From Edolisoma coerulescens (Eukaryota; Chordata; Aves; Passeriformes; Campephagidae): a stretch of 64,000 nt of DNA. Positions 12,796-26,400 of this stretch are shown one piece after another. The notes under the pieces were generated by a model. The model had not been told where the DNA came from. It made no database searches and worked only from the letters and a program-made list of their open reading frames with translations. The stretch is taken from positions 2,233,977 through 2,297,976 of the forward strand of contig VWZW01006867.1 in assembly GCA_013397115.1 (NCBI GenBank), in the 5' to 3' direction. Both the position numbers and the translations under genes were made by a program. Position 1 is the first letter of the stretch. Each line of letters starts with the position of its first letter.

Positions 12796-12890
12796 AAAAT
12801 CAGACCTGATTCTGCCCTTGCCCAACAGTAAATCAGGAACTGCTTGTCTAAATTCAGCAGTGTCACACCAGTGTAAACCTGGCTAAAGAG
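12796..12890. repeat. Probable old amniote interspersed repeat relic
   Basis: The phrases 'cagacctgattctgccctt', 'gtaaatcagga' and 'acaccagtgtaaacctgg' occur in the order seen in an abundant old sauropsid repeat recalled from turtle and crocodile genomes (paired inverted 'ctgattctg' and 'acaccagtgtaaa' motifs). The copy is heavily diverged. Assignment is from memory of the motif, not from a library search. Confidence 0.38.
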
Positions 12891-13917
12891 ATAAGGCTGA
12901 GACTACTGTACACATCCTTTTATAAGTCAGCAGGAGCCACACTGCAGATTAGCAAACTTCTTTCATTACCCCCTCCGAGCCACGGATGCAGTCACCCTCG
13001 AGGTCTGATCTGGGGAAACAGCTGTTCCTTCCACCAGCAGATCACAGCCCAGCTGTGCTCGCCTGTGAATTCTGCTGTGGACCACCACACAGCCTTTTAT
13101 TTCATACCAAAGTCCACATCAAAAGGCAAGAGGAAGGTAGAGCCTGGCTTTCAGTATAACCACACCATTGCCAGTGGACAAACCATGCCACTGAAGATTC
13201 AAGAAACAAGTAACATTCATCAAAGTCAATTAGCATGGGCAACAAAGGCCAAAACAGCACAAGATAATTGATAGGAGGTCAGTGGACAACAGCAAGTGTT
13301 TTATTATCTGCATCATTCTAATTTTATTGATTTGTTCTTCTAGGGAATCCTTTCAAAGAGCTCAGTCTGTGAGGCACAGTTCATTTTTGAAAGGTCTAAA
13401 TTTTAAAACAGAGAGAAGTGCTTTTGAAAATGATAGGAAGAAATCTCCTGAGAAAAATCTCACAGTGCTTCACAGAACATGTACAAATACAGTAGAAGCC
13501 ATAGGAACTTGGCCATGACCACCAACTGATTCTACCAAAATGCAGCTCCAGAGAGCCCAAAATATTTAATGATTTTTGCTTACTGAAATGTCTGCCTGTG
13601 CCATCACTGCTAATGCAATCATCTTCACAAACAAATGCTAAGGGTTAGGGGGATATAAATGCTGGAATAACATATCAAAAAGTATTTAATAAGTTAGAGA
13701 TTTACAAAATCAATCAGAGCACATTAAGTTCACTGACTGTACTTAGAGAACTGTATGAAGCAATTAGAAATGCACAAATAGAAATATTATTTGTAGTGCA
13801 CAGAAAATCATCATGTTCATCTTCACTCAGCATTGGGGCAGCTGAGTAATGCACTTTGGGAATTGCACTTCAGGAACCAGTTTTGGGAATGTCAGCTGAA
13901 AATTAAATGGATTTCAG
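12891..13917. other. Non-coding stretch, no gene recognised
   Basis: No exon or mobile element supported. A GC-richer patch around 12960-13100 follows the old repeat. The short 'gggttaggggg' at about 13641 is not a telomeric array: there is only one unit. Confidence 0.5.
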
Positions 13918-14020
13918 GGGGAGTGATCTGGAGTCTGTGAAGAAAGACTGAGATTGATATTGCTTAGTCCAAAGAAAGGAGAGTTGATAAGTATTCTTAA
14001 CTATATAAAGGGTATATTTC
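13918..14020 (+). mobile_element. Ancient CR1-like LINE fragment (3' coding/UTR junction region)
   Basis: The order of words 'ctggagtctgtgaagaaagactgag', 'ttgcttagtcca', 'aagaaaggaga' and 'tataaagggtata' parallels the CR1 segment that normally reads as ...gaaaggctgag...ttcagcctggagaagaga...ctgaaggg. It is in plus orientation. It is strongly diverged and has lost CpG and C residues, so it is an old copy, much older than the one at 2385. Confidence 0.6.
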
Positions 14021-14829
14021 TCTGAAAGAAAATAAACAATACTAGACAAAGTTTATTCTTTGGCCTGGAGACATTATCTGGCCTTTAAACTTTTTCACCC
14101 TTTATGGCAACACAGCTGCATGTAAGCTGGTTATAAGTGTCAGACTGTGTTTAGAAAGCAATCAGGGCAGTGTCCAAAATCTGTGAAGGTCTGTTCTATA
14201 AACACGACATAGTAGATAGTCAAAGTCCACTGTTTTGATATGTGTTCTGGCTGTGTTTATTTTACTAGAATAGGTCATAGACAATAGACAACTTGCAAAG
14301 GAGGGATTAAATTTTTCTCCATATGAATTGTGGTTAGAACAAGTAAACTGCAGCAGCGGAAATGTTGTTTTACTTAGGAAAAACTAAAGGCAGAAGAGTG
14401 AAGTGCTGAAATAGATGGGCTATGATAGTCTGCAGTGTCTTGATACTGGCTATTTTTAAAAGTATTGTTAGTCAACTATCATTCATGAACAGTTTTGATA
14501 CTGGTGATCCTACTGTGGAGTATAGACGTAAGAGTAAGAAATTTTCAAATGTCTATTTCAGTCTGATTATTTTCTTGGTTTTGCATTTTAGGATCTATCT
14601 CATAACATCAAATTGCATTTCATCAGTTAGGGTCCAAGTACATTCCAGTTTTGCACAAAGTCTTATGTCTTGTCTCTCTCCTAAATAAATTAGAGGTTAC
14701 TGCAGCCTCCTGGAACCAAGTGGCCCTAGGACAGTGAGTAGACAGGGATGTAGAGGCTTCTTGGGTAAAAAGATAGAGAGCCTTGGAAGCACTTCTGTTT
14801 GCAGTTTCTACTTAGACAAAGAATCTTAA
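14021..14829. other. Non-coding stretch, no gene recognised
   Basis: AT-rich. The tail 14021-14110 might still belong to the decayed CR1 on its left, but I cannot align it. No exon is supported. Confidence 0.45.
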
Positions 14830-15660
14830 TGCCTGCATGAGTATGTGCAGGTAAGGGCAGTAATGATCTTGGTTACCTCAGCCTAACCATGCTTTTCCAT
14901 GATGGAGTGGGTAGGACTGATGAGAAAAAATGGGCTCCACCTAGCAAAGAAAAAACTTCAGCATAGATTTGCTAATCTGATTTGATAGACACTAAAATAT
15001 CCTGTCAGGCTGGTGACGTGCATGTCCAGATTAAAGGGACCCACACTGGCCCAAACAAAAAAGCTGAAAAAATGAAAACTCTGACTCTTTAAGAAAATAT
15101 CATTGAAGGAAGAAGAAACAAAACAAAACAACTGATGCTCAGCCTAGACTGATGTAAACTTATCTAAATAAATATAATGGAGACAGAACACTTAAAGCAA
15201 GATCAAAATTACAATTTAATTGACATAACAGAAATGTGGTAGGGTAGAGTCATGTGAGTATGTGACTGGAATACTAATGCCAAAGAGCACAGCTTGTTCA
15301 GGAGCAAGAGGAGGGAACAACAGGAGGAAAAAAGGTAAAGGAGATTATGCCTCATATCTCATCACTGAGATGTTCAGAATGCAGCAGGAAACATGCATTG
15401 AAAGTTGGAGCAATAGTACAAAGGACAAGAATATAGGCATTGTTGGGGAATCTGCTGCAGATCCAGGCAGATAAAGTAGATAACTCTTTTTGTTAACAAT
15501 TAGCAGGATTGTCCAAAGCACAGAACTTGACCATAATGGGAGATTTTAATCATACAGCTCTTGAAAAAAGAGCTGAGCTGGACTCAGACACTGTGGTTCC
15601 TTCTCTCTGGAATAAGCATCAGAGTACATATGGGAATCCCTCAAATATATGAGCCTGCCT
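14830..15660 (+). mobile_element. Ancient CR1/L3-like LINE, decayed ORF2 endonuclease region
   Basis: This is the remnant of the apurinic-type endonuclease domain at the start of a CR1-superfamily ORF2. The best-preserved part is at 15497-15550, which translates in one frame as QLAGLSKAQNLTIMGDFNH. The MGDFN at 15536-15550 is the catalytic-Asp motif of this endonuclease family, preceded by the usual QLA..L..A...L spacing. A stop immediately upstream of that frame shows an old indel. Upstream, 'aacagaaatgtggta', 'gactggaatact' and 'aggagggaacaacaggagg' fit the domain's nucleotide consensus in order, so the match runs from about 15200. The left part to 14830 is less certain. Multiple stops and frameshifts mean it cannot encode an active protein. 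Confidence 0.68.
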
Positions 15661-18600
15661 TTTTGAGCAATCCTACTTGATGAAATAATTTATTTGACTT
15701 TCTTTTACAGTCCTTATTCAACATTGGAGACACTTTAATATTTGGTTTTAGCTATTTTTCTTTCTCAGTATAGGTGGCACACCAAGACATATTCTCTCTT
15801 ACCATGGAATGGCATCCCTTTTCACAAATCTGCAACCCTTCCATTGCGGTCTTTGGAACGGAAGTTGGATATTAGAGAGGCTGCTTAATTGGCCTCACCC
15901 AAATCACACTCCTTATACCCAGTTATAATCCTTGAAACTTATAAATTTAAATTCATCTCAGTGCCAGTAAAATTTTTGTTTGCACATGATAGAATGGCAG
16001 GCATTGTGCATGGACAGCCAAAAATATGGCTCTTTCCTAAGATACCTTCCACTTTCTTCCAATTGCTGTATTTCTACCCTGACCATCTTTAGGAAGGGCT
16101 CCAGAACCTGACCAGATATTGGTCTTCGTATTGCTGTCAGTGACATCGGAATGGGAGCTGGGAATAAGGAGCAGAAAATGAGGCATCATTTTCAAGCTGC
16201 CACCACTGATGAATGAGTTCATGCCTGACTCTCTTTCCACTTTCCTCCACTCCCCCCAAAATTGCTCTGAAGTGCAAGGCTGTAGATGCTACAGTGATTC
16301 CCCAAAGTATTTGTACTTTTCCTTAGGGCATAAACATGTACATTTGAGGATGCTGAAAACTCTGTGATGAAAGCTGTCCTTTGTCATGTCTGTGGCAGCT
16401 TTCTTTGTCAGGGGACAATAAAGGTGGACGAGTAGTGCAGAGTGACAGGGGCCTGCATTCATGGAAAGAAAGGGTTGACAGCCACAGTCAAAGTATAGTT
16501 TCAAGGAAGTTTATGCTTATACCACCCCATAAATACAGATACACTACTCTTGGAGGTGAGTTCATATGTTACACTGTAATTGCTGTTGGGAAACTTCTAA
16601 AGGCAAATTTCTCCAGGCTGAATTATGTGAAATTGCTCATCATGACTAGATGTGAATGTTCTGTGCCTGTTTATTTACAAAACAGTGCCTTCAGATTAGT
16701 CTTGTTATAGATGCAGTAGATGGCTGGAAGCACCCTTGGTGCACATTTTGTGGAACAGACTCCCTTACAGTTCTTTTCTTCTCCTGGGATCTGCATGATG
16801 TTTTAGTGTCTTTACAGAGAGCCTGTGTGAACTGTAAGAAGCTGCTGTAGTCTGATACCCGTTCAGGGTTGTCTGAAATTACCTGGGGCCATGTTACTCA
16901 GACTAAGTGTGGAGGGAGGTAAGTGCATGATGTTGTTCAGAGTGAGGTGGTCCCCAAAGGAGGACACAGGTTGCTGACACAACTTTAGTCCTTATTTATT
17001 TGTCCTAAAAGCTGCTGTGCTGGTATATGGTTTGGACTTCTGTGCTTCCAAGTGCTGTCATGAGAAGATTACAGCACTCCCAAGAAAGGTGTCTATCAAA
17101 AGGGAATGCTCTCCAGCTTTCTCAAAATTATCCATCCAATATTCTGTCCGGCTTTCCAGCCTTGATGCTACCTACCTATTGTCAGACATCTTTTCCTATA
17201 GCTAGAAATTCAGCTGTTTCTGGCAAATAATTTCCCTCTAACTGTCCCCTATGCCCTATCAGAGTTCCCAATCTTCTTCCCGTGACCTGCTGACTTAAAA
17301 AAAAGGAGTCTTTCTTTATGTCATTCTGTTCCTTTGAGCTTTCTCTTTCTGTTCAAACAGTGCAAAGCCAAGGATACCTGTGTAGGAGACAGGTCCCTCT
17401 CTCATAACAATTCTCCATCTAAAATATAGTCCAGGTATCTCGGTCTGGAAGTGGTAGTTGACAACGGCTGTGATCTGAGGCCAGCTTTCTGAGTGGGTTC
17501 CCAGGCCATTTGTGGGACTTTACACATTTCCCTGGCAATGGAGAAGACAAGGCCATTTGGGCAGACAGGCAGACCTGTGGATGTGTGAACAGCCTCCTAT
17601 TTCACAGAGAAGAAAAGAAAATCCAGGCACATAGAGAGCTTTGGGTACCCATGCTCTGGTGCCCTCAGGATTTAGGCAGGTGGAGTACTGAAGAAAGATG
17701 GAAATTTACATAGTAGGCATGAAAGACCCTAAGTTACAGTAGGTGAATTAGGTATGAACTATCTGTGTACCTCTGGCAATAATTTTTCTACCAAGGCTAG
17801 GGAGGAAGTAATTAGATGGAAGGCTACTTCTGTGGTCTATAAAAGATTAACATATCACATAACTGTTCTGAAAAATTTATATTATCAGTATTTTGAAATC
17901 TATGAAAAGCAGAAAACTTCCAGAACTTTGACTTGGTTTGGTTTAACCTAAGAACATCTGGAGTTATGTCATATGAGTAGATTTTTAGAAAACATCTCCA
18001 CTTACTTCTATACACTTATTCATAGATTTAAGTGATGGGAAATATCCCTAAAAAATGGAATTTTTTTTTAATCAAAAGAGAATACAAATAATTTCTCATC
18101 TATGGACTAGATACTTAATGTAAACAGCACTGGATGAGCTCAACAAGCATTACATGGAATGATAAATGCATCAGGAAGAGAGCTTCAAATGCCCATTACC
18201 TTGAGGCAGTGATCTAGAATATTGTGTGGACCTTGATTTTCAGCAGATGTGACCCTTGAATTAATAAAAAAATAACTGCATACATGAATGTTATGAACTT
18301 ATTTTGGGCCCAGTCATAGTCTGGTTTCTGTTTTGCAGCATTTAAATTACTTCCAAAGGGTGTCAGTCGGATTACTATTGAAGAGAACAGCAGCATAGTC
18401 TGCCCTCAGAGTCAGGTCTCCTGGCCACAGAGCAGTGTAAAGCTCCCAGAGTCAGTGTAAGCCATCCCAGCAAAGGTGTAGTTCATACAGCTACCACAAA
18501 TGCTGTACACAGGCACAAAGAACTCCATCACACGGGGCAAAGAAGCTGACATGCAGTTCCCAGGCACTGAAAAAGAAGGGTGAGAAAACATTGCTGTCAA

Positions 18601-21600
18601 TGACTCATACTTGTTTTAGTGATCAGACCATATGCAAAAACATTTTGTTTTGTCAGAACCAGTACAATAATATTTGACATTTGATTTCAAACCCAGAAAA
18701 CTGAGAATAGAAAGGTGAAAATTTTAAGAATTTTTCCTTACCTGAAAGAGAACAAGCTTTTATTTTGGCCAATGCTGAGTACTTTTGTCTTCACTCTGTC
18801 ACTCATAGGTGGGTGGTACAACTTCCCCCTAAAAACCAAATATGTTCAGAGAAAATTTGAAGTCGTAAAGAGCAGCAAGATCAGCAAATCCAAAACTTTA
18901 TCCTTTTAAAATTGTTACTGATATTTCTCCAAATTCATCCAGCTCTAATTTGTGCAAGCAACTTTTTTTGTTTATCTCCTTTTCAGCCAGTAGATTATTT
19001 CTATGAGGCTCTTGGTGTTTAAAACAGTTGAAAAAGAAGAAATAAACCAAAAGCAATGATTTTACATGCCACAGAGGAAGTTGAAACAATAGAAAAACAA
19101 ACCAGATGCAATTCTGCATCAAAGGGTTACAAGCGGTGCCAGAAAGGTTAGTACATCAAGCAGCAAAACTGTAAAAGTAAAAAAGTACTGCAAGAAAAAA
19201 AAAATCCTTGTTTGTTCAATTGAGTATCTTATATTCTATAGTCAATAAAAAAGAAAAAAATAGGGAAAATAATCATATGGTAGTTTCCAATTCAAAGCCC
19301 CATTTTGATATTTAAGAATTTGTACTGCATCACTATTTTAGACAGATAAACACACAGGTAGATGCTTTCTTAAAAGATACTGAGGAATATGGTAAGCAAT
19401 TCCCAGGTTTTCATTTCAACACGTATGAACTACTAAGAGCTTCATTCTTGCTTTTTGTGTTGTTTTTTTTTCCTGACACATATAACATTTTAGGTGAAGG
19501 AGAACTATTTTTACAACTTTCAATTAATATTACTAATTAGGCATTTTACTAAGATTTTTAGAATTTGAAGGGGTTTTTGTTATTAGCATTTTATTTTCAG
19601 TGAAATAGGCATTACTTGAAATAAAGCCGAGGCCAACATCTTCTAAAAAGGATTATTTAATCTATCAAAGAGTATTTTAGCTTTCACATGAAGCTAATAA
19701 CGATTGACTTCCTTATCCTATTGAATTGAAACATGGTAGTGTGATCCAGGAGGTACAGGCCTTGAAGATGAAAAGTATATTGAGACATGTAAATGAAAAT
19801 AATTTGGTTTTGCTCAGCAGCTACTACTTGCACATGAATGATGCTTTGGCCAATTTTATAGCTGTCCACCTATTTTCTTCCCCCTCACCTCCTCATTCCA
19901 CAGTGGGCATCACTCCTTGTGTTTCGAGGCTCCCACACAGTCTACAAGCATTAAATGAGCTCTCTTCAAACATTCTGTGTAGTCCACAGACTTGCACTTA
20001 TTTCATGGAGAGTTCAGTCTTTAATGGACAGAACTGAACACAAATGACTGTTCTGGTTTATGTGCTCATCAGCAAGAATGAAAGAAGAGTAAGCGTACAG
20101 TGCCCTGGCTGGTGCCCTCCCCAGCACGGTAACTGCACAGATTGAGTACTAACCTTAGCTTCCTGAAGTCTTCAAGCATTTCATAATTTTGGTTTTTTAC
20201 TTGGAATTGGTCAATGATAAAACTAATATAATCAGATGGAAGAGAAAAACACTCCCAAGTGAAGCAAAAGGGACAAGATCTCTTACAAACAAGAGTCAAA
20301 TTCTCAGCTGACCTCAATGTTAGTATCTTCCAGACTGCAAGGTTTGAGTCTTAATTTTTTGCATCTTTTTTTACCTCTTGTTTAAATCTTCTCGGTGCTA
20401 CATTGTCGGAAATTCAAGCCAAAATGTAATTTCCCTAGAAGAAGGACACTGTTGGGGTCAAAACTTTATTTCCTTAGCATCTCATACAAAAACATTCCTA
20501 ATTACCATCACATACACGTAAAACAGTCTGCAAAGTTAAAGCATATGCGGCAGTGTACGATCAATGACATTTATGCAGCAATAGATCGGTTGTTTTCAAA
20601 GAATGGTGATGATTTGCAGTGGTTTTCTATGCAGTTTGAGCCTCTAAATGAATCATAATTAGAACCTTTTTAAAAGAGGTTGTTGAAACTAGTATGAATT
20701 CACTCAAAAGCTAAAGATGTGAAGACTAGATATGGTAGATAAGTCAGGAAAACGGTGGAAATTTATCGAAGATACGTAATGGATAAAATCTTTGAATTAA
20801 GCCAATGGGATTTCACCATTTGCTTCAATGGATTACACCTGATATACTCTATAATGATATACGTACGCAGAATATATTCAGTGTTAACAGTGTAGAGATA
20901 CTCCAAGATGCTAATCTTCACATTTTCACTTATATTCAGAGTCTGGATGAACAGGCTAAATAGTTAAGTAAGACACAAAGCATGCAAATGCTCAGCTCCT
21001 CTTGTGAAGGCAGACTCATTAAGGACAAATACAGGTTGCTTTGTTGTTGTGCCAAGCATCTGTAATTTTGTAAATTACAGAATACAGTAACATTTTGAGA
21101 CAACTTGCCTTGGCAATGACATTGACAGATGACAAACCATTGATTTTCTGCCAGCTGCTTTCTTCCTCCTTTTTCAGTTCTTGAATTCCAAACATCTCTG
21201 ATCCACATCTTTACAGACCTTAACCAAGACCATGGCTTTCTACTGGGTTTAGGTGATGGAAGTCATTATTCTCTACATTCCTCAGCCTCTGTATCACTTG
21301 GAGGATGCCTCCTCTGCACTGATGTGCTTTCTGGAGCTGCTTCATGTACAATTCAGTTGCTCTTGTTATGGGAACAGTGACTTCCAGGAGAAGCATCTCC
21401 TCTGGCAATCTGACTTCATCTCTACCATCCATCAATATATTGTGTTGATTTAAAACTCAGGGTGTATAAGAACAGAGGTTACTGAAAATGTGTCAACCTA
21501 GGTTACTTGTTTCTATGTGTCATTTGTGGGCAAAATGTAGATTATCTTACCTAAATTTTAGATTTTAATTATGTTTTATGCTATCCTATTTATACATCTA

Positions 21601-23413
21601 TTCCAGACTTGTAAACAAATGTAAATGATGATTTGAAAAGATGGTTCTTTTCCTATAAAATGCTATAAATATTAGGAAACATATTTTCCAATTTTTTAAA
21701 TGTAGAAATGTTATCAGTTGGTAATTCTTGTAGGACATCGGAAAAGTGAAGTCCAGTGACATTAAATGCAAGAAATTACAAATATACTTTTTGGGGGACT
21801 CATTATGCATTCAGTAAAAACTTCTCAGGACAAAAATGTGGTCCCAGATGGGGAAAATAACAATTACAGCAGTTACACATGGATCTGACAATATGAATAT
21901 TTCTGTTTACTTGCATCAGAGGCCTGTATTTATACAGCAATAATTACAAAGCTGTTCTGGCATTCAGCCACTTGACTACATTAAAGATAGGACATAGCTG
22001 CCAAGGTCCCCTATATTTTGGAGTCCAGGTTTCTCCTTTAGAGCAATTTAAGCTGACTTTCTAATGGCATCAAACAGGACTTCAATTAATGCTCCCTGTT
22101 ACTGTGTCTGACCCACCCTCCTCCTGCACACACGCTTCTGTTTTACGAGCAAGACTCTTTCCCTGTAAGCTCTCTAGATTCAGGCTGTAAACCAGGCGCT
22201 TGGAGTCCCTGCTTTGCACTCTTAAAATATGCAATCCCATTCCCAGATGCTTGCAATGCCAAGATACATAACGTGTAGCTGTCTTTTATGGTCCTTCTGT
22301 CTGAAAGTCACTTTCAGAGTCACGAGGTTTGGGAAACACATGGAAATATATTTTTACAACTATTACCCAGCAGTAACCATTAGGAATCAAGGTCAAGCCA
22401 AATTAGGAGATTTAATCCATCTTCCAAAACTCAGTAAATATTAAAATAACAGATAAATAAAGACTATTAAAATTAATTTCTATTCTGTGCAGTTGCCAGG
22501 TATGGCTACATATTGCGTGCTTCTACAGTTTGTTGATACCTGAAACTCCAGGTCATTGTGTAGTGAAGAGATAACACAGAATCAAAATACTAAGAATTGC
22601 ATGTAATGCTCAATGAAGCCCAGCCACTCACACTGAAGTGCAATTGTCCTCTATCTAGGATATTTTTCTGTGATAACCAAGATCATTAAGTACCTTGAAA
22701 CAAACCAATCTCTAATAAGGTCAAACATGACATAAATGGAAACTATTAAAGAACAAAAATGAGCAACAGAGAAAATATTATCAACCACAACCATTGTGAG
22801 AAGAGAAACGTATTTTTACCTGGTCCTAAATCTTTCCGATGTGCTTAGCTTTTAATCCTAAAGGCAAAATGTCACACCCATGAGATACATAAACAGACTA
22901 AACATGACCCAGATTAAGGTCAAAAGCAAACATGGGCCTGCACTGACACACAGAAGAAGTTGAGCTCAGTGATGCTCAGAGATTAACTCAGTGACACATT
23001 GAGGATCAGGAGAGATTTGACAGCCAACGCCTTGTTGAAACAGCAGCGACGTTGCAGACCACTCTCACAAACTGAGATACCAGTTGTCTGATCAGGACTG
23101 TGAAACGCACAATGCTCTAAATCAACCTGGTTGATCTCTTAACATGAACAATGATTTTTATTTCTGAAATCCCAATTTAGACTTCCCTGCCTACACACAA
23201 AATCCTCTTTGGACTGCAGCTCTGTATACTCACAGACACGCAAACACATACCACCATATACTTCTTACTCTTCTACAAAATGTCATTATTTACCATTATA
23301 AAGTTCAAATTATCTTTATCATATTTCAAAGAAAGGTCAATATTTTAAGTGTGGAAGAAAGTACCTATTCCTTTTTACATTGGTTAGTCACCCTGTGGAA
23401 ATACTGTTTTGTG
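15661..23413. other. Long non-coding stretch, no gene recognised
   Basis: No exon, RNA gene or clear transposon. Two weak items: 17590-17645 resembles the 'ttcacagagaagaaa...aggcacatagagag' core of a MIR-type SINE in antisense, and 18412-18566 on the minus strand looks like a terminal exon (see findings). A 9-bp perfect hairpin sits at 21060-21080. All open frames are near 100 codons or less and unrecognised. Confidence 0.45.
17590..17645 (-). mobile_element. Possible MIR-like SINE relic
   Basis: 'cctcctatttcacagagaagaaa' followed by 'aggcacatagagagcttt' parallels the reverse complement of the MIR core (ttttacagatgaggaaac tgaggcacagagaggtta). MIRs are old and sparse in birds. With this divergence the match could be accidental. 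Confidence 0.27.
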
Positions 23414-23439
23414 AAAGTCTCCTTTCACAAGGAGACTTT
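23414..23439. repeat. Perfect 11-bp inverted repeat (hairpin, 4-nt loop)
   Basis: AAAGTCTCCTT at 23414-23424, loop TCAC, then AAGGAGACTTT at 23429-23439. The arms are exactly complementary. It lies in otherwise ordinary AT-rich sequence with no T-run suited to a terminator. Function unknown. Confidence 0.9.
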
Positions 23440-26400
23440 GTGAATTTTGTGACTTTCTTTCAGCCAGCTACACCATCATACCATCCACTCCCTGGAATTT
23501 CAAAGTCAGAGGACAGCAGGATAATTTCTTGCAAAGTCAGCACAGGTTTAAAGAGAATTTGTTTTAAATTAAACTTTCTTTAAAAACATTGGAAATGAAA
23601 TGAAGGAGCAATTCTTTAACACAAGATGTTGTTATACTTGTATGAGAATGTCTTTATCTGCATCTTCTGTTTTCACTGTTGTCTTACATTTGTAATTGCC
23701 ATATAAAGATGGATAGAGGCAACAAGCAATTACAATTATTATCTGAACTAGTATTAAAGAGTGGAAATGGTTCTGGTTGAAACACTGACACTAGAGAAGA
23801 CCGATGAAGATTTGGTTGATACAAAAAATAGGAATTTGGACTCAGGGGCTTACATTTTAATCACAGCATGAAGCAAAACCATACAGGTTTTGTTTGTTAT
23901 TTGTTGGGACTGTAGAGCTATGAGAAAGATTTTCCACTGTGACTGGGTATGGAAGCACTAGTAATCTCCTGAGAAAGCATCTTCTGCCCAAACATGAAAA
24001 GCCCAAGAGACTTGCCTGGATGAACTTCGATACAGCACTAGAAATAATGAGCACGTGTCCGGGAAACAATGCTGGTTTTGGAGGTTTGTTGCATGTCATT
24101 CATCTCTACCTCACTAAAGAGTTATAGGAGCAAAAGGGCTCATCCGAGGTTTGCCACCATCCCTGTATCAGAACTTGTGCTCATGTATCGTACTCAAACA
24201 TTTTAGTTCCACTGCGTGCAGTGAAACTCTTGTACAGTTGCTGCTGCAGGAGGTTAAAATTTTTTGTAGTAAATGGACAAAGGAGAGGAGAAATAAGAAC
24301 AAGCATTAAGCAGAGAAAATAAAATCTGGCTTGGGTTGCATTCTGCTTAGGACTTGAATTTATCCACTACATGACTACAGGAAGATCCCACCATGCAGCT
24401 TTTCCCCTACTCCTGCCGGATATATCAAATCATAACACGGCTTGCTTCTCTCTTTGCTTTCCCAGGCTGCCCATGCATTGTAGAACAAATGGTGGGACAT
24501 CTCCCGAGCCTTTAGGAGCCTGCTGATCGCACTTGTCTGCACAACTTTGCATTTCTACCTTCAGATCCAGAGCTCCATAGGAAATGAGTTTGGGTAGAAA
24601 GGAATTATAGGAGAAAAAGCAAAGTATTGTGAGAAAAATGTAAGCAGTCTCTCTGGCCTCTGTATAGATCTGAAAGTAGAGCTATCCTCCCCTATCAGAA
24701 ATACAAATAGTTTCTGAAGGTCTCTGAAGAACCAAAGGCAAGGTTTCCAAATCAGAAATTCACCAAACATGATATTTGCTGTCTCCCTCTCCAACAGAAA
24801 CAATGTTTTCTGGTTCTCCCTGACTACAAATGTAGAGGAATTTATAAGTTTCCTCACGAGTTTGGAAAGGAAATGCTGTGGTGTGTACTAGGCAGTGTCA
24901 ATTGAGGCAGATTCAGGCTGCCCATGACGGCTTTGCCCTACTTTGTGCTGCTGCTGAATGAGCCAGCTCAGACATGAGCATCACAGAAATTCATCCAGGT
25001 AGACAAGATCTATATGAAACACTTGAAGTGGGACTTTATGCCTTAGTGTGATAAGTCATACAGCCACTTAGAACTTTGAACAGCACCCCACAGCTACCTA
25101 AAGAGTCCCTGGCTGTTTTTCTGAATGATGGCACAAGCTGCAGCTCATCAGGCGCCATTGTGTTCCCCGGATGCAGGATTCAGCTGGGGAATTGGTGGCT
25201 CTTTTGAAGTTCTTGCAGACAATTCATTCACATTGCTGTGAATTCACATTCACGTTGCATTCCAGAAAGAACAGTTGGACCCAGCAGTAACTACACTCAG
25301 TAGTACTAGTAGTAGCAAATGGCTGAAATTGAAATAAATTTTTTTGTTTATAGTGTACTAAAATACTGAAAAGTAGTTTAAAATCAAAAAGCGTATCCCA
25401 CTAGCACTACCACCAACAACATGAAACTGTTTCCTGTCTCAAAAAGTGGGTCACATATTTTGCTTGTGTTTGCTTAGCACCTATCACTATAAAATCCTGG
25501 TCCATGACTCACAAAGCACCAGTAACAAGCAGAAATTTCTTCTTGCACTTCCCTGCTGCATTCTCTTATTGCAATGTGATCTGAGAGGACGGGGATTTCT
25601 TTGACCATTACCAGTTAGAAAGTGTTTGAAAGTGTGATAGGCATCCACATTCAACACTATTAATTATTTTGCTGTTGAAGATTTAACTAGCAATACCTAT
25701 TAAGTAAAGTGGAGGTGCTCATGAAAGTGTGCAAGGCACAGAAAAATTCCTTGCACATCAGTTCAAATGGAAGTGTGAACTACTTTGATGGCAAGACACA
25801 CTTAGCTTTGGCTGATACCCTTAGTTCAGCTGAGACACTTCCATAAGGCTAGCTGTGAATTTTTTCAGGACTGGAAAAAGCTACTATTTATCAGATGTGT
25901 ACAAGCATTACTGGGAAAGAGAGGTAGTATTTAAGCTTTTGCTAATATAACATATGTTTTATAGATCCGAAATGCATTAAAGTTGGTATTGCTGTGGAAA
26001 AATAGAACAGGATGATGATAATTACTAAAAACACTCGTTATAGCAATCAAGAGTGGCAAAGGTCATGCAAATGAACAACATTCAGAGAACAGGATATGAG
26101 ACACTAACTTCTCTGGACGGAGGGCAGGGAAAGAGATGGGAGAAAATGTTAAAGGGGAGTGCAAAGGAAGGAAATGTGAGACAGAGTGAAAAGACAGCAA
26201 GTCTGTGTCATTTACGTCACAACTGCCTTAAACAAGAGCAGCCAGGAAGATGTTTCAGAATTTTTCCATTTTGGTAGCACTGAAATTATTTATGTATGAA
26301 ATTTGTAGAGAATCACAGTGATTTGGTTTTAGAGTAAAGCACAGATGTCTGAATTCAAACACATAGAACTTGGTCATGAGCAAGATGACAAAAAGGGAAA

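Noticed and set aside
13636..13655. Interstitial telomere repeat
   Set aside because: Only one TTAGGG-like unit; not an array.
15262..15474. 70-codon plus-strand frame as a gene
   Set aside because: It lies within the decayed CR1/L3-like element, which explains the residual frame.
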